Notes: generated by a model from the letters alone, not told the origin. Counted from the stretch's first letter, positions 1-9,568 are shown. The stretch: DNA of 64,000 nucleotides from Streptomyces nigrescens (GCA_024349765.1 AP026073.1:62001-126000); one strand, 5' to 3'. A program made the numbers and translations.

Positions 1-1
1 C

Positions 2-118
2 GGCCGCAACATGGAGGCGCCGTTCGGCGGCTTCAAGCGGAGCGGAGTGGGCCGCGACGTCGGGTCGTACGCGCTCCATACGTACAGCGAGCTGCAGGCG
101 ATCGTGTGGCCGGGGTGA
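2..118 (+). CDS. Aldehyde dehydrogenase, C-terminal end only
   Basis: Only the last 38 residues of this gene lie in the window. They include the run EAPFGGFKRSGVGRDVG followed by YALHTYSELQAIVW, which is the typical carboxy end of NAD(P)-dependent aldehyde dehydrogenases (the APFGG..KxSGxGRE region that closes the fold and contributes to the tetramer interface). The substrate cannot be read from this end. The next gene, 251 bases downstream on the same strand, is an APC permease. An aldehyde dehydrogenase beside an amine or amino-acid permease suggests amine or polyamine catabolism, but that is inference. Confidence 0.85.
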   Translation, partial: GRNMEAPFGGFKRSGVGRDVGSYALHTYSELQAIVWPG

Positions 119-337
119 GGGGTGCGCCGGTGGCCGGGGTGTGACGTTCGAAAGTCGGACGGGAAAATTTTGAACCGCCATAAAACGGACGGTGCTGCGG
201 TTCTCGCAAAGTGAAAGGTGTAGCGGGAAGCTATGAAATGCAATGCGCGATGGGTGTCCTGGCCGGTATTTCCATGATCAATTGCGAGTTGGACTACCTC
301 GCTTAGAGGTGTGTGTGAACGGAGGTTGATCTTCCGG

Positions 338-412
338 ATGCGGATACAGCAGCACTTAACGTCCTGTTCATGGTTCAGGTTGACCCCCGTCCCCAGACCG
401 GAGACACGGTAA
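338..412 (+). other. Possible leader ORF overlapping the permease start
   Basis: An ATG at 338 lies 12 bases after a perfect GGAGG (321-325) and opens a 24-codon frame that ends at 410-412, inside the permease gene and out of frame with it. Its seventh codon is TTA, rare in Streptomyces. The permease ATG at 370 has no obvious ribosome binding site of its own. Initiation at 338 could therefore affect permease translation. This rests on spacing alone; no leader-peptide family was recognised. Confidence 0.25.
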
Positions 413-1935
413 CGAGCGTCGGTACGTCCGGCAGCGACACCCGCGGCAAGGGCCTCAGCGGCAACTCCGTGGGCCTGCTCGGCAGCGCGGTCATCGGCAT
501 CTCGACCGTCGCCCCCGTCTACTGCCTCACCTCGACGCTCGGTCCGACGGTCGGTGAGGTCGGGGTGCAGATGCCCGCCGTCTTCCTCGCGGGCTTCCTG
601 CCGATGCTGCTGGTCGCCTTCGCCTACCGGGAGCTCAACAAGGCCGTGCCGGACTGCGGCACCTCCTTCACCTGGACCGTCAAGGCGTTCGGGCCGAAGG
701 TCGGCTGGATGTGCGGCTGGGGGCTGGTGATCGCCACGATCATCGTGCTCTCCAACCTGGCCGGCGTCGCCACCTCCTTCTTCTATCTGCTCCTCGGCGA
801 ACTCACCGGCAGCCGGGCCGTCGCCGACCTGGACGGCAACCGCGCCGCCCACGTCCTGACCTGCCTGGCCTTCATCGCCGTCGCCACCGCGATCAGCTAC
901 CGCGGGATGACCGCCACCAAGGGCGTGCAGTACACCCTCGTCGGGCTCCAACTCGCCGTCCTCGCCGTCTTCGTCGCCCTGGCCGTGGTCAAGGCGCAGT
1001 CCGGTGACTTCGCCGGCTCGCTGCACTTCTCCTGGACCTGGCTCGATCCGTTCGCCGTCCGGTCCTTCTCCGCCTTCACGGCCGGACTGTCGCTCTCGAT
1101 CTTCATGTTCTGGGGCTGGGACACCTGCCTCACGGTCAACGAGGAGACCGCCGGCAGCGACCGCACGCCCGGCCGCGCCGCCCTGCTGGCCATGGTCGTA
1201 CTGATCGGCTCCTACCTCCTCACCGCCGTCGCCGCGCAGATGTTCTCCGGCGTCGGCCACCGGGGCCCGGGGCTCGGCAACCCGGACACCGCCGACAACG
1301 TCTTCGCCGCGCTGGCCGACCCCGTCATGGGCACCGTGCTCGGCGTCCTGCTGTTCGTCGCGGTGCTCGCCTCGGCGGCGGCCAGCCTGCAGACCACCTT
1401 CATCCCGGTGGCCCGCACGGTCCTGGCGATGAGCACCTACGAGGCGCTGCCGGCGTCCTTCGCGCGGATCCACCCGCGGTTCCGCTCGCCGGGCCGGGCC
1501 ACCGTCGCGGCCGGTACCGCGACCGGTGTCTTCTACGCCGTGATGAGCTTCCTCAGCGAGAACGTCCTGATCGACACGATCTACGCGCTGGGCCTCATGA
1601 TCTGCTTCGACTACTCGATCACCGCCTTCGCCTGTGCCTGGTTCTTCCGCCGTGAGCTGCGGAACTCGGCCCGTGACCTGCTGTTCAAGGGCGTCTTCCC
1701 GGTCCTGGGCGGGCTGCTGCTCGCCTCCGTCTTCCTCAAGACCCTGATCGACATGTGGAACCCCGCGTACGGATCGGGCAGTTCGGTCCTCGGCGTCGGG
1801 TCGGTCTTCGTGATCGGCGTCGGTCTGCTCCTGCTCGGTGCCGTCCTGATGCTCGTCATGCGGCGCCGCAGCCCGGCCTTCTTCCGCGGCGAGGTCCTGA
1901 CCCGGGCCACGCCGGCGCTGGTGGTGGAGGAGTAG
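370..1935 (+). CDS. APC family amino acid/amine permease
   Basis: This 521-residue integral membrane protein has about 12 hydrophobic segments. After a polar amino end it has the signature first helix of the amino acid-polyamine-organocation superfamily (GLLGSAVIGISTVAPVY around residues 36-52), followed by the PAVFLAGFLPMLLVAFAYREL stretch and a conserved WxWGWDTC-like segment near 245. It should import an amino acid or amine across the cytoplasmic membrane by proton symport. The upstream aldehyde dehydrogenase suggests use of an amine as carbon or nitrogen source. The frame upstream of ATG 370 closes at 316-318 with no other canonical start. There is no clear Shine-Dalgarno for this ATG. 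A 16-bp hairpin follows immediately after the stop. Confidence 0.88.
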   Translation: MVQVDPRPQTGDTVTSVGTSGSDTRGKGLSGNSVGLLGSAVIGISTVAPVYCLTSTLGPTVGEVGVQMPAVFLAGFLPMLLVAFAYRELNKAVPDCGTSFTWTVKAFGPKVGWMCGWGLVIATIIVLSNLAGVATSFFYLLLGELTGSRAVADLDGNRAAHVLTCLAFIAVATAISYRGMTATKGVQYTLVGLQLAVLAVFVALAVVKAQSGDFAGSLHFSWTWLDPFAVRSFSAFTAGLSLSIFMFWGWDTCLTVNEETAGSDRTPGRAALLAMVVLIGSYLLTAVAAQMFSGVGHRGPGLGNPDTADNVFAALADPVMGTVLGVLLFVAVLASAAASLQTTFIPVARTVLAMSTYEALPASFARIHPRFRSPGRATVAAGTATGVFYAVMSFLSENVLIDTIYALGLMICFDYSITAFACAWFFRRELRNSARDLLFKGVFPVLGGLLLASVFLKTLIDMWNPAYGSGSSVLGVGSVFVIGVGLLLLGAVLMLVMRRRSPAFFRGEVLTRATPALVVEE

Positions 1936-1979
1936 GGGCCGGCCCGGGCGGGGAGGCGCGTCGCCGCCCGGGCCGGCCC
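1936..1979. terminator. Bidirectional terminator hairpin
   Basis: A perfect 16-bp inverted repeat (1936-1951 and 1964-1979) with a 12-base loop fills the gap between two convergent genes, starting one base after the permease stop and ending one base before the PHP hydrolase stop. There is no T-run, as is common for Streptomyces terminators. Confidence 0.8.
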
Positions 1980-3548
1980 TCAGCCCCTGCGGTCCAGGAA
2001 CACCGGGTTGGTCAGGGCCGCCATGGGGCCCGGGAGGCCGGGGGTGGTGGCGGGGTGCCGGACCTCGGCGCGTATGTAGGCGGCGTGATCGGGCGTGGTC
2101 CGCCAGGTGACGGTGTCCGCGCCGGACGGCGGCAGGGCGGCCGCATGGACGCGGCCCTGGTCGGTGACGAAGGAGACCGTGCAGCCCGGGGCACCGGAGA
2201 CCGTCAGCCGCGCGGTCACCCCGGACGCTCCGGACAGCGCCAACCGCTCGCCGATACCGGCGTGTTCGCCGCGCTCACCGGTGACCGAGAACGACAGGTC
2301 GACCTTCGAGGACTCGGCGATCCACACCCGGCCCGCCCGTATGCCGTCCTGCAGGGCGCGGCGCGAGAGGTCATCGGCGAGCACCACCGTCTGCGGCAGG
2401 CCGACGACGTCCGGGTCGCGGTGGGCGTCGCTGTGCCCGACGGCCGGCAGCCAGTCCCCGCGGCCGCGGGCGTGCGCGACCAGGGTGTTGTCCCACTCGG
2501 CGAGGGTGACCTCGTCGTCGGGACCGTACGGACCGTTCCACACCTCCACCGCATCGGCTTCGTTGAGCCCGAACTTCCAGTTGCAGCCGATGCAGGTGGC
2601 GTGCGGATGCGCCGGGATGACCAGGCCGCCGGCCCGCCGGACGGCGCGCGCGTACTTCCCGAAGGCGTTGTCCCGGGCGCGATAGCGCCAGTCGATGAAG
2701 ACCCCCGGGTCGGTGCCCATCGCGACCACATGGCCGTTGCGGGTGGTGACCTCCTCGCCCATCAGGATCAGCAGGTCGTCGCCCCACAGGCCCTCCCAGG
2801 CGCGGTGCCCGGAGGTGGTGTTGTGCTCGGTGGTGGTGAGGAAGTCCAGCCCGGCGGCGCGGGCCAGCGCCGCGATCTCGGCGGGCGTGCGCCTGCCGTC
2901 GGAGTGGACCGAGTGCAGATGGTTGTCGCCGCGGTACCAGGCGCGGCCGCGGCCCCGGGCGCGCTCGGGTGGGTAGACGGGTCGGGGCGTCCGGCCCGGG
3001 GGGCCGTACCGCAGGGTGATCGTGACGTCGTAGGAGAGCCCCTGCGGTGCGACGGTGTACGGGCCGAGGGCGATGTGCCAGAGGCCTGCGTTGACGGGGC
3101 CGGGGAGGTAGCCCGGAGTGGCGTCGTCGGCGCGCAGGAAGAACTCCGAGCGCGCCCCGCCGGACCAGCCGCGGAAACCGGCGCCGCCGAGGTCGGTGCC
3201 CCGCTCGTCGAAGATGCCGATGTCGCAGGCGTTGCCGACCGTGCCCTCGGGAACGGTGGGTCTGTCGTAGCCGTAGGAGACGGCGATCTCCCGCACCCCG
3301 CGCGGCACTTCGACCGGGAGATGGACGAAGTCCGGTACGCCCATGGGCAGATGGCCGGTCACCCGCCGGGTCTGCTCGCCCGTCCGGCCGCCCGCCCCGT
3401 CATCCGGCCCGCTTCCCTTCCCGCCGCCCGAGCCACCGCCCGGTGCTCCGGCCGCCGGCGTCGCGTCGGCGAAGCTCACCCGGCCGAGCGTGAGCGCACC
3501 CGTGGCGCCCGCGAGCGCCGATAACCGCAGCACATCGCGTCGATCCAT
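1980..3548 (-). CDS. Exported CehA/McbA-like PHP-domain metallohydrolase
   Basis: The 522-residue protein starts MDRRDVLRLSALAGATGA, a twin-arginine-like export signal, followed by a Gly-rich linker. From about residue 200 it has a PHP-fold metallohydrolase domain. Metal-ligand motifs are visible in order: DNHLHSVHSDG, TTTEHN, MGEEVTT, IPAHPH and VGHSDAHRD. The fold hydrolyses phosphoester or related bonds with bound divalent metals; the family includes the carbaryl hydrolase CehA, but the substrate here is unknown. A beta-rich domain precedes the catalytic part. The ATG at 3548 has GGTGGAG just upstream. A much longer open frame continues to 4715, but that stretch is antisense to the next gene and is not coding. 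Confidence 0.82.
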   Translation of the reverse strand: MDRRDVLRLSALAGATGALTLGRVSFADATPAAGAPGGGSGGGKGSGPDDGAGGRTGEQTRRVTGHLPMGVPDFVHLPVEVPRGVREIAVSYGYDRPTVPEGTVGNACDIGIFDERGTDLGGAGFRGWSGGARSEFFLRADDATPGYLPGPVNAGLWHIALGPYTVAPQGLSYDVTITLRYGPPGRTPRPVYPPERARGRGRAWYRGDNHLHSVHSDGRRTPAEIAALARAAGLDFLTTTEHNTTSGHRAWEGLWGDDLLILMGEEVTTRNGHVVAMGTDPGVFIDWRYRARDNAFGKYARAVRRAGGLVIPAHPHATCIGCNWKFGLNEADAVEVWNGPYGPDDEVTLAEWDNTLVAHARGRGDWLPAVGHSDAHRDPDVVGLPQTVVLADDLSRRALQDGIRAGRVWIAESSKVDLSFSVTGERGEHAGIGERLALSGASGVTARLTVSGAPGCTVSFVTDQGRVHAAALPPSGADTVTWRTTPDHAAYIRAEVRHPATTPGLPGPMAALTNPVFLDRRG

Positions 3549-3686
3549 CCCGCTCCACCCCCTTCCGTGTTGCGTCCCGTGAAAACTGTTGTACGCGGCC
3601 GTGACGCGTAGGGAAAGGCCTGTGGATAACCGTCGGACGGTGCGGCAACATGCCGTCATCCACCCGCCTGACGGAGGTCCCCCACC

Positions 3687-4511
3687 ATGCGGATCGCGAC
3701 CACGATCTTCCTGACCGACGAGACGATCCGGCCGGTCCGGCTGGCCCGCGAGCTCGAACAGCGCGGCTTCGCCGGCCTCTACCTCCCCGAACACACCCAC
3801 ATCCCGGTCGGCCGCGACACCCCCGCCCCCATGGGTGAGCCGCTGCCCCGCGAATACGGCCGCACCCTGAACCCGTTCGTCGCGCTCGCCCAGGCCGCCG
3901 CGGTCACCGAACGGCTCGCCCTCGGCACCGGCGTCACCCTCGTCGCCCAGCACGACCCGGTGGACCTCGCCAAGCAGATCGCGACCCTGGACTTCCTCTC
4001 CGGCAGCCGCTTCACCCTCGGCATCGGCTACGGCTGGAACGTCGAGGAAGCCGCCGACCACGGGGTGGAGTGGTCCACCCGGCGCGCGCTGACCCGCGAC
4101 CGGATGGCCCTGATGCGCGCCCTGTGGGCCGACGAACCCACTGCGTACGAGGGCCCGTTCGGGTCCGTACGGGCCTCCCTGGCCCACCCCAAACCGGCCC
4201 ACGGCGCCCCGCGCACCCTCCTCGGCGGCGCGGCCGGCCCCAAGCTCTTCGGGGAGATCGCGGCCTACGGCGACGGCTGGCTGCCGATCGGCGGGCGGGG
4301 GCTGACCGAGACCCTGCCCGTCCTGCGGCAGACCTGGTCGGACGCCGGACGCGCCGGCGAACCCGTCGTGGTCCCGTACGCGGTCCGGCCGACCCCCGGG
4401 AAACTGGCCCACTACCGCGACCTCGGCCTCCAGGAGGTGGTGCTGCAACTGCCCCCGGCAGAGGAGGGCGAGGTCCTGCGCACCCTGGACGACTTCGCAC
4501 AGTACTTGTGA
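3687..4511 (+). CDS. LLM-class F420/flavin-dependent oxidoreductase
   Basis: This 274-residue protein begins MRIATTIFLTDETIRPVRLA and shows the luciferase-like TIM-barrel pattern: GFAGLYLPEHTHIP, then LALGTGVTLVAQHDPVDLAKQ, then the GxGYGWN block near residue 115 and a TLLGGAAGPKLFG segment. Members use reduced F420 or FMN to reduce or oxygenate small molecules. The TIGR03619-type layout with HDP and GIGYGWN favours F420. The fbiC gene, which makes the F420 chromophore, lies 750 bases downstream on the same strand, consistent with this. The start is ATG 3687 with GGAGG 8 to 9 bases before it. Confidence 0.85.
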   Translation: MRIATTIFLTDETIRPVRLARELEQRGFAGLYLPEHTHIPVGRDTPAPMGEPLPREYGRTLNPFVALAQAAAVTERLALGTGVTLVAQHDPVDLAKQIATLDFLSGSRFTLGIGYGWNVEEAADHGVEWSTRRALTRDRMALMRALWADEPTAYEGPFGSVRASLAHPKPAHGAPRTLLGGAAGPKLFGEIAAYGDGWLPIGGRGLTETLPVLRQTWSDAGRAGEPVVVPYAVRPTPGKLAHYRDLGLQEVVLQLPPAEEGEVLRTLDDFAQYL

Positions 4512-4758
4512 CACTACAGGGAGCGACGACATGGGGAGTTGTACGGCGCCGTCGCGCCCTAGGTCCATGGGCCTACGGGCCGCCCCGCGCGGCTGGGACC
4601 GCAGACCGATCCGCGGCCGGGCCGTACGGACGTAGCGTCGAAGGTGAACGGGATCCCGGCAGCGGAACCCACGGAACGTGATCCACGAGACGTGGGCCAA
4701 CGGAACGTGATCCACGCACCGGGACCCACGAAGAGCCTCGGCAGATCAAGGAGATCTC

Positions 4759-5160
4759 ATGCCCAGCCTCGACCACACCATCGTGCACAGCACCGACCGC
4801 TTCGCCTCGGCCCGTTTCCTCGCCGATCTTCTCGACGCACCGGAACCCAAGGCGTTCGGCCCCTTCGCCACCCTCAAGCTGGACAACGGAGTGGCGCTCG
4901 ACTACGCCGAGCACGCGGCCGGCGGCAAGGAGTTCACGCCCACGCACTACGCGTTCCTGGTGACGGAGGACGAGTTCGACAAGATCCTGGGGCGCATAAA
5001 GGACCACGGCCTGCCGTACTGGGCCGACCCGCGGCACACCCGGCCCCAGGAGATCAACACCCGGGACGGCGGCCGCGGCGTGTACCTCGACGACCCCGAC
5101 GGCCACAACATGGAGTTCCTGACCCGCACGTACTCCGACGAGCTGCTGTCCAACCTGTAG
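4759..5160 (+). CDS. VOC family (glyoxalase-like) protein
   Basis: A 133-residue protein of the vicinal oxygen chelate fold. It begins [25 protein letters not shown], has the middle strand [16 protein letters not shown] with its His ligand, and ends [22 protein letters not shown], where D-P-D-G-H-x-x-E is the classic carboxy metal-site pattern. Two beta-alpha-beta-beta-beta modules are present. The fold is used by glyoxalases, extradiol dioxygenases and resistance proteins, so the reaction cannot be assigned. It follows the LLM oxidoreductase by about 250 bases on the same strand and has AAGGAG before ATG 4759. Confidence 0.8.
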   Translation: MPSLDHTIVHSTDRFASARFLADLLDAPEPKAFGPFATLKLDNGVALDYAEHAAGGKEFTPTHYAFLVTEDEFDKILGRIKDHGLPYWADPRHTRPQEINTRDGGRGVYLDDPDGHNMEFLTRTYSDELLSNL

Positions 5161-5261
5161 CGGCCCGGTCCGACGGGACCGGCCGGGCCAGTGATCAGCG
5201 GCACACCCGGCCGTCGTTCTCCCGCAACGGCGCTGTCAGTCGGCGCTCGTATCCTCGGAGG

Positions 5262-7934
5262 ATGACTTCCAGCGCGCAGGGACCTGACCAGGTATCCGAC
5301 GAGGGATCCGACCAGGCGTCCGGGCAAGCGGCCGACCGCGGCACGGGCGCCCGGCCCGCCCCGGAGAGCCGCCCGACGGCGAACGCGATGCGCCGTGCGC
5401 TCAAGCGGGCCCGCGACGGCGTGGCGCTGGACGTCGACGAGGCCGTGGTGCTGCTGCAGGCCCGCGGCGCCGACCTGACGGACCTGTGCGCGTCCGCGGC
5501 CCGGGTGCGCGACGCCGGCCTGGAGGCCGCCGGCCGCCCCGGCGTCATCACGTACTCCAAGGGCGTCTTCATCCCCCTGACGCGGCTGTGCCGGGACAAG
5601 TGCCACTACTGCACCTTCGTCACCGTCCCCGGCAAGCTGCGCCGGGCCGGGCACGGGATGTTCATGTCGCCCGACGAGGTGCTGGACATCGCCCGCCGCG
5701 GCGCCGAACTGGGCTGCAAGGAAGCCCTGTTCACCCTCGGGGACAAGCCCGAGGACCGCTGGCCCGAGGCCCGCGAATGGCTGGAGGCACACGGCTACGA
5801 CGACACGCTCTCGTACGTCCGCGCCATGGCCATCCGCGTCCTGGAGGAGACCGGACTGCTGCCGCACCTCAACCCCGGCGTGCTGTCCTGGACGGACTTC
5901 CAGCGGCTCAAGCCCGTCGCCCCGTCCCTGGGGATGATGCTGGAGACCACCGCCGAGCGCCTGTGGAGCGAGCCCGGCGGTCCGCACCACGGCTCACCGG
6001 ACAAGGAGCCGGCCGTCCGGCTGCGCGTCCTGGAGGACGCCGGCCGCTCCAACGTCCCCTTCACCAGCGGACTGCTGATCGGCATCGGCGAGACCTACGA
6101 GGAGCGCGCCGAGTCCCTGTTCGCGCTGCGCCGCATCCAGCGCGCCTACCACGGCATCCAGGAACTGATCATGCAGAACTTCCGCGCCAAGCCGGACACG
6201 GCGATGCGCGGCATGCCGGACGCCGAACTGGAGGAGCTGGCCGCGACCATCGCGGTGGCCCGGCACATCATGGGCCCCTCGACCCGCATCCAGGCACCGC
6301 CCAACCTGGTCGACGGCGAATACGCCCTGCTGATCGGCGCCGGCATCGACGACTGGGGCGGGGTCTCCCCGCTGACCCTGGACCACGTCAACCCCGAGCG
6401 GCCCTGGCCGCAGATCGAGGAGCTGACCGAGCACTGCGCCGCCGCCGGCTTCCGCCTGCGCGAACGGCTCCCGATCTACCCGGAGTTCCTCCAGCGCGGC
6501 GAACCCTGGCTCGACCCCCGCCTGCTGCCGCACGTCCGCGCCCTCGCCGATCCCGAGACGGGCCTGGCCGTCGAGGACGCGCCCGTCGTCGGCCGGCCCT
6601 GGCAGGAGCCCGACGAGGGCTTCACGATGAGCTCCTCGGGCCGTACGGACCTGCACCACACCATCGACACCGAGGGCCGCAGCGCCGACCGCCGGGACGA
6701 CTTCGACGAGGTCTACGGCGACTGGGAGGCGCTGCGCGAGGCCGCCGCGCCCGGTATGGCGCCCGAGCGGATCGACGCGGACGTACGGCAGGCGCTCTCC
6801 CGGGCCGCGGACGACCCCACCCGGCTCACCGACCCCGAGGCGCTGGCCCTGCTGCACGCCGACGGACCCGCCCTCGACGCCCTCTGCCGCATCGCGGACG
6901 ACCTGCGCCGCGCCACGGTCGGCGACGACGTCACCTACATCGTCACCAGGAACATCAACTTCACCAACGTCTGCTACACCGGCTGCCGCTTCTGCGCCTT
7001 CGCCCAGCGCCGCACCGACGCCGACGCCTACACCCTCTCCCTCTCCCAGGTCGCCGACCGCGCCCAGCAGGCCTGGGACGTGGGCGCCGTCGAGGTGTGC
7101 ATGCAGGGCGGCATCCACCCCGACCTGCCCGGCACGGCGTACTTCGACATCGCGCGCGCCGTCAAGGAACGCGTCCCCGGTATGCACGTACACGCCTTCT
7201 CCCCCATGGAGGTGGCCAACGGCGCGACCCGCACCGGGCTGTCGATCCGCGAATGGCTGAGCGAGGCCAAGGCGGCCGGCCTGGACACGATCCCCGGCAC
7301 CGCCGCCGAGATCCTCGACGACGAGGTCCGCTGGATCCTCACCAAGGGCAAACTCCCCACCGCCACCTGGGTCGAGGTCATCAAGACCGCCCATGAGCTG
7401 GGCATCCGCTCGTCCTCGACGATGATGTACGGCCATGTCGACCAGCCGCGCCACTGGCTCGGGCACCTCCGGCTGCTGGCCGGGATCCAGCAGGAGACCG
7501 GCGGCTTCACGGAGTTCGTCACGCTCCCGTTCATCCACACCAACGCGCCCGTCTACCTCGCCGGGATCGCCCGCCCCGGCCCGACGACCCGCGACAACCG
7601 CGCCGTGACGGCCATGGCCCGGATCCTGCTGCACCCGCACATCACCAACATCCAGACCAGCTGGGTCAAACTGGGCACGGAAGGCGCCGCGGAAATGCTC
7701 CGCTCCGGCGCCAACGACCTCGGCGGCACATTGATGGAGGAGACCATCTCCCGTATGGCGGGCTCCAGTTACGGCTCGTACCGCTCCATCCAGGACCTGA
7801 TCGCCATCGCCGAGCGGGCCGGCCGCCCTGCCCGCCCCCGCAGCACGACCTACGGCCCGGTCCCCGAGGAGCGCCGGGCGGCCGCCCTCGCCTCGGACGG
7901 CCACCTGCCCGAGCTGCTGCCGGTGGTGGACTGA
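5262..7934 (+). CDS. fbiC: FO synthase, fused CofG/CofH
   Basis: This 890-residue protein makes 7,8-didemethyl-8-hydroxy-5-deazariboflavin (FO), the chromophore of coenzyme F420, from tyrosine and the pyrimidine of riboflavin synthesis. Two radical SAM domains are fused. The first has CRDKCHYC (Cys 110, 114, 117) and the second CYTGCRFC (Cys 571, 575, 578), each holding a [4Fe-4S] cluster. The bifunctional fusion is the actinobacterial form; methanogens use separate CofG and CofH. ATG 5262 has CTCGGAGG directly upstream. The frame remains open back to 4644, but that part overlaps the VOC gene in another frame. Convergent hairpins and tandem repeats follow the stop. Confidence 0.97.
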   Translation: MTSSAQGPDQVSDEGSDQASGQAADRGTGARPAPESRPTANAMRRALKRARDGVALDVDEAVVLLQARGADLTDLCASAARVRDAGLEAAGRPGVITYSKGVFIPLTRLCRDKCHYCTFVTVPGKLRRAGHGMFMSPDEVLDIARRGAELGCKEALFTLGDKPEDRWPEAREWLEAHGYDDTLSYVRAMAIRVLEETGLLPHLNPGVLSWTDFQRLKPVAPSLGMMLETTAERLWSEPGGPHHGSPDKEPAVRLRVLEDAGRSNVPFTSGLLIGIGETYEERAESLFALRRIQRAYHGIQELIMQNFRAKPDTAMRGMPDAELEELAATIAVARHIMGPSTRIQAPPNLVDGEYALLIGAGIDDWGGVSPLTLDHVNPERPWPQIEELTEHCAAAGFRLRERLPIYPEFLQRGEPWLDPRLLPHVRALADPETGLAVEDAPVVGRPWQEPDEGFTMSSSGRTDLHHTIDTEGRSADRRDDFDEVYGDWEALREAAAPGMAPERIDADVRQALSRAADDPTRLTDPEALALLHADGPALDALCRIADDLRRATVGDDVTYIVTRNINFTNVCYTGCRFCAFAQRRTDADAYTLSLSQVADRAQQAWDVGAVEVCMQGGIHPDLPGTAYFDIARAVKERVPGMHVHAFSPMEVANGATRTGLSIREWLSEAKAAGLDTIPGTAAEILDDEVRWILTKGKLPTATWVEVIKTAHELGIRSSSTMMYGHVDQPRHWLGHLRLLAGIQQETGGFTEFVTLPFIHTNAPVYLAGIARPGPTTRDNRAVTAMARILLHPHITNIQTSWVKLGTEGAAEMLRSGANDLGGTLMEETISRMAGSSYGSYRSIQDLIAIAERAGRPARPRSTTYGPVPEERRAAALASDGHLPELLPVVD

Positions 7935-7938
7935 ACCG

Positions 7939-7999
7939 CCGGCCGTAGTGGCCGGTAATCGTCGTGGCTGCCCCGGCAGCCACCGGCCGTAGTGGCCGG
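7939..7999. terminator. Three consecutive hairpins after fbiC
   Basis: The 17-base sequence CCGGCCGTAGTGGCCGG, itself a 6-bp-stem hairpin, occurs identically at 7939-7955 and 7983-7999. Between them lies a 9-bp perfect hairpin (7964-7972 with 7975-7983). The cluster separates convergent genes and probably terminates transcription. Confidence 0.6.
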
Positions 8000-8012
8000 G
8001 ACCCGGCTCAGT

Positions 8013-8104
8013 CCCCGCTCGGTCCCGGCCTCGGTCCCCGCTCGGTTCCGGCCTCGGTCCCCGCTCGGTTCCGGCCTCGGTCCCCGCTCGGTTCCGGCCT
8101 CGGT
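8013..8104. repeat. Four tandem 23-bp units
   Basis: Four head-to-tail 23-base units (8013-8035, 8036-8058, 8059-8081, 8082-8104) share the core CTCGGTTCCGGCCTCGG; the first differs at one base and a decayed partial unit follows. The array lies between the fbiC hairpins and the stop codon of the next minus-strand gene. Confidence 0.9.
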
Positions 8105-8111
8105 CCCCGCC

Positions 8112-8366
8112 TCAGTCCCCGTCGTACTCCGACTCGTGCTGGAGGATGCACTGCTGCCACTGGGACAGCGCCTCCTCGCGGTCGCCCCCGCTGTCCTGGG
8201 CGGCGACGATCAGGGCGTCGGCGGCCATCGCGGCGAGCCGTACGGCGATGTGGCAGACGTCGCTCTGGGGGAGCGGCCGGAGGAGTTCCACCGCGCCGTC
8301 GCTGTCCCCGGAGAGGGCCGAGGCGACAACGGCCATGGTGGTGCGATCCCACTCGTACTCGGACAT
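8112..8366 (-). CDS. Small hypothetical protein (84 aa)
   Basis: The 84-residue reading MSEYEWDRTTMAVVASALSG is acidic and helical-looking, with no membrane segment or recognised domain. G/C third-position bias and amino-acid composition look coding. The open frame extends 12 codons upstream to 8402, but neither start has a good ribosome binding site. It lies 66 bases downstream of the D-2-hydroxyacid dehydrogenase gene on the same strand and may be translated from its transcript. The stop codon is only 8 bases from a tandem repeat array. Confidence 0.55.
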   Translation of the reverse strand: MSEYEWDRTTMAVVASALSGDSDGAVELLRPLPQSDVCHIAVRLAAMAADALIVAAQDSGGDREEALSQWQQCILQHESEYDGD

Positions 8367-8432
8367 GGGGAAAGCATGCCCACCGTGCGGCGCCGCCATC
8401 ATCGAACGGATGAGCCCCGGCGCTGTCGCGCA

Positions 8433-9392
8433 TCAGTTGAGTTGACGCACCGGACCGCCCGCCAGAAAGGCGCTGATGTCCTCGACGGCCTGCTGGAAGT
8501 ACCCCTCGTAGTTGCGGCGGGTGACGTAGCCGAGGTGCGGGAGCGCGAGCACGTTCGGGAGGGTGCGGAAGGGGTGACCGGCCGGCAGTGGCTCCTGGTC
8601 GAAGACGTCCAGGCCGGCCCCGGCGATCCAGCTCTCGCGCAACGCCCGCAGCAGCGCCTCCTGGTCGACGATCGCGGCGCGCGAGGTGTTGACGAGGTAG
8701 CTCGAGGGCCGCATCCGGCGGAGCTCGTCCGCGCCGAGCAGCCCACGGGTGCGGTCGCCGAGCACCAGATGGACGGAGACGAAGTCGGCGGCCTCCAAGA
8801 GCTCTTCCTTGGTGGCGGCGGCGCGTACGCCCACCTCCGTGGCGCGCTCGGCGGTCAGGTTCCGGCTCCACGCCACCACGTCCATGCCGAAGGCCAGGCC
8901 GATCCGGGCGACCCGGCCGCCGATCTTGCCGAGACCGAGCAGCCCGAGCGTACGGCCGTGCAGATCGGCGCCGAGAGTGGACTGCCAGGGGCCGCCGGCG
9001 CGCATCGCGGTGCTCTCGGTGACGACGTTGCGGGCGAGGCCCAGGATCAGCGCCCAGGTCAGTTCGACGGGCGGCTCGGTGTTGCTGGCGGTGCCGCACA
9101 CGGTGATCCCGTGCCGGGCGGCGGCCGTCAGGTCGATGGCGGCGTTCCGCATCCCGGAGGTGATCAGCAGCCGGAGCCGGGGCAGCCGGGCGAGCAGCGA
9201 GGCGGGGAACGGGGTGCGCTCGCGCATCGCCACGACGATCTCGCAGTCGCCGATCGCCGCGACCACCTCGTCCTCGGAGCGGAACGGCTCGCGCAGCGTA
9301 CGGACCTCGACCGCACCGTCCAGCGGTGACCAGTCGGCCAGGGAGAGGGCGACGCCCTGGTAGTCGTCGAGTACGGCGCAGCGCGGTGTCAC
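8433..9392 (-). CDS. D-2-hydroxyacid dehydrogenase family protein
   Basis: This 319-residue protein belongs to the NAD(P)-dependent D-isomer 2-hydroxyacid dehydrogenases. The nucleotide-binding motif is GLLGLGKIGGRVARIG near residues 145-160, followed by the substrate-side segments SVHLVLGDRTRGLLG, YLVNTSRAAIVDQ and GAGLDVFDQEPLP, ending with the catalytic region NVLALPHLGYVTRRNYEGYF (active-site His in PHLG). The substrate is unknown. I chose GTG 9392 because GGGAG precedes it by 7 bases and PRCAVLDDYQG is where family members begin; ATG 9425 and 9443 are in frame but lack a ribosome binding site. Confidence 0.85.
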   Translation of the reverse strand: MTPRCAVLDDYQGVALSLADWSPLDGAVEVRTLREPFRSEDEVVAAIGDCEIVVAMRERTPFPASLLARLPRLRLLITSGMRNAAIDLTAAARHGITVCGTASNTEPPVELTWALILGLARNVVTESTAMRAGGPWQSTLGADLHGRTLGLLGLGKIGGRVARIGLAFGMDVVAWSRNLTAERATEVGVRAAATKEELLEAADFVSVHLVLGDRTRGLLGADELRRMRPSSYLVNTSRAAIVDQEALLRALRESWIAGAGLDVFDQEPLPAGHPFRTLPNVLALPHLGYVTRRNYEGYFQQAVEDISAFLAGGPVRQLN

Positions 9393-9568
9393 AGGAGATC
9401 TCCCGGAGTGCAGTTCGGCGGTCATCCGGACCGTAGCGCCCAAAAGCCGCCTAGCCAGCGACTATGCGCATACTCACCTGGCCGGAAACTGATCAATCCC
9501 GGTCGATTACAGTGCTGCGCCAGGGGCCCTTGCAAGGCCCCGGAACGTGGTGAGCTTCGGGAGGCACA

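Noticed and set aside
1755-3524. Open plus-strand frame of 589 codons
   Set aside because: It is antisense to the PHP hydrolase and the end of the permease; composition is Arg/Gly/Ala-rich with no start signal, typical of high-G+C shadow frames.
3549-4715. N-terminal extension of the PHP hydrolase frame
   Set aside because: It runs antisense through the LLM oxidoreductase gene. The twin-arginine-like signal at 3548 with a good ribosome binding site marks the true start.
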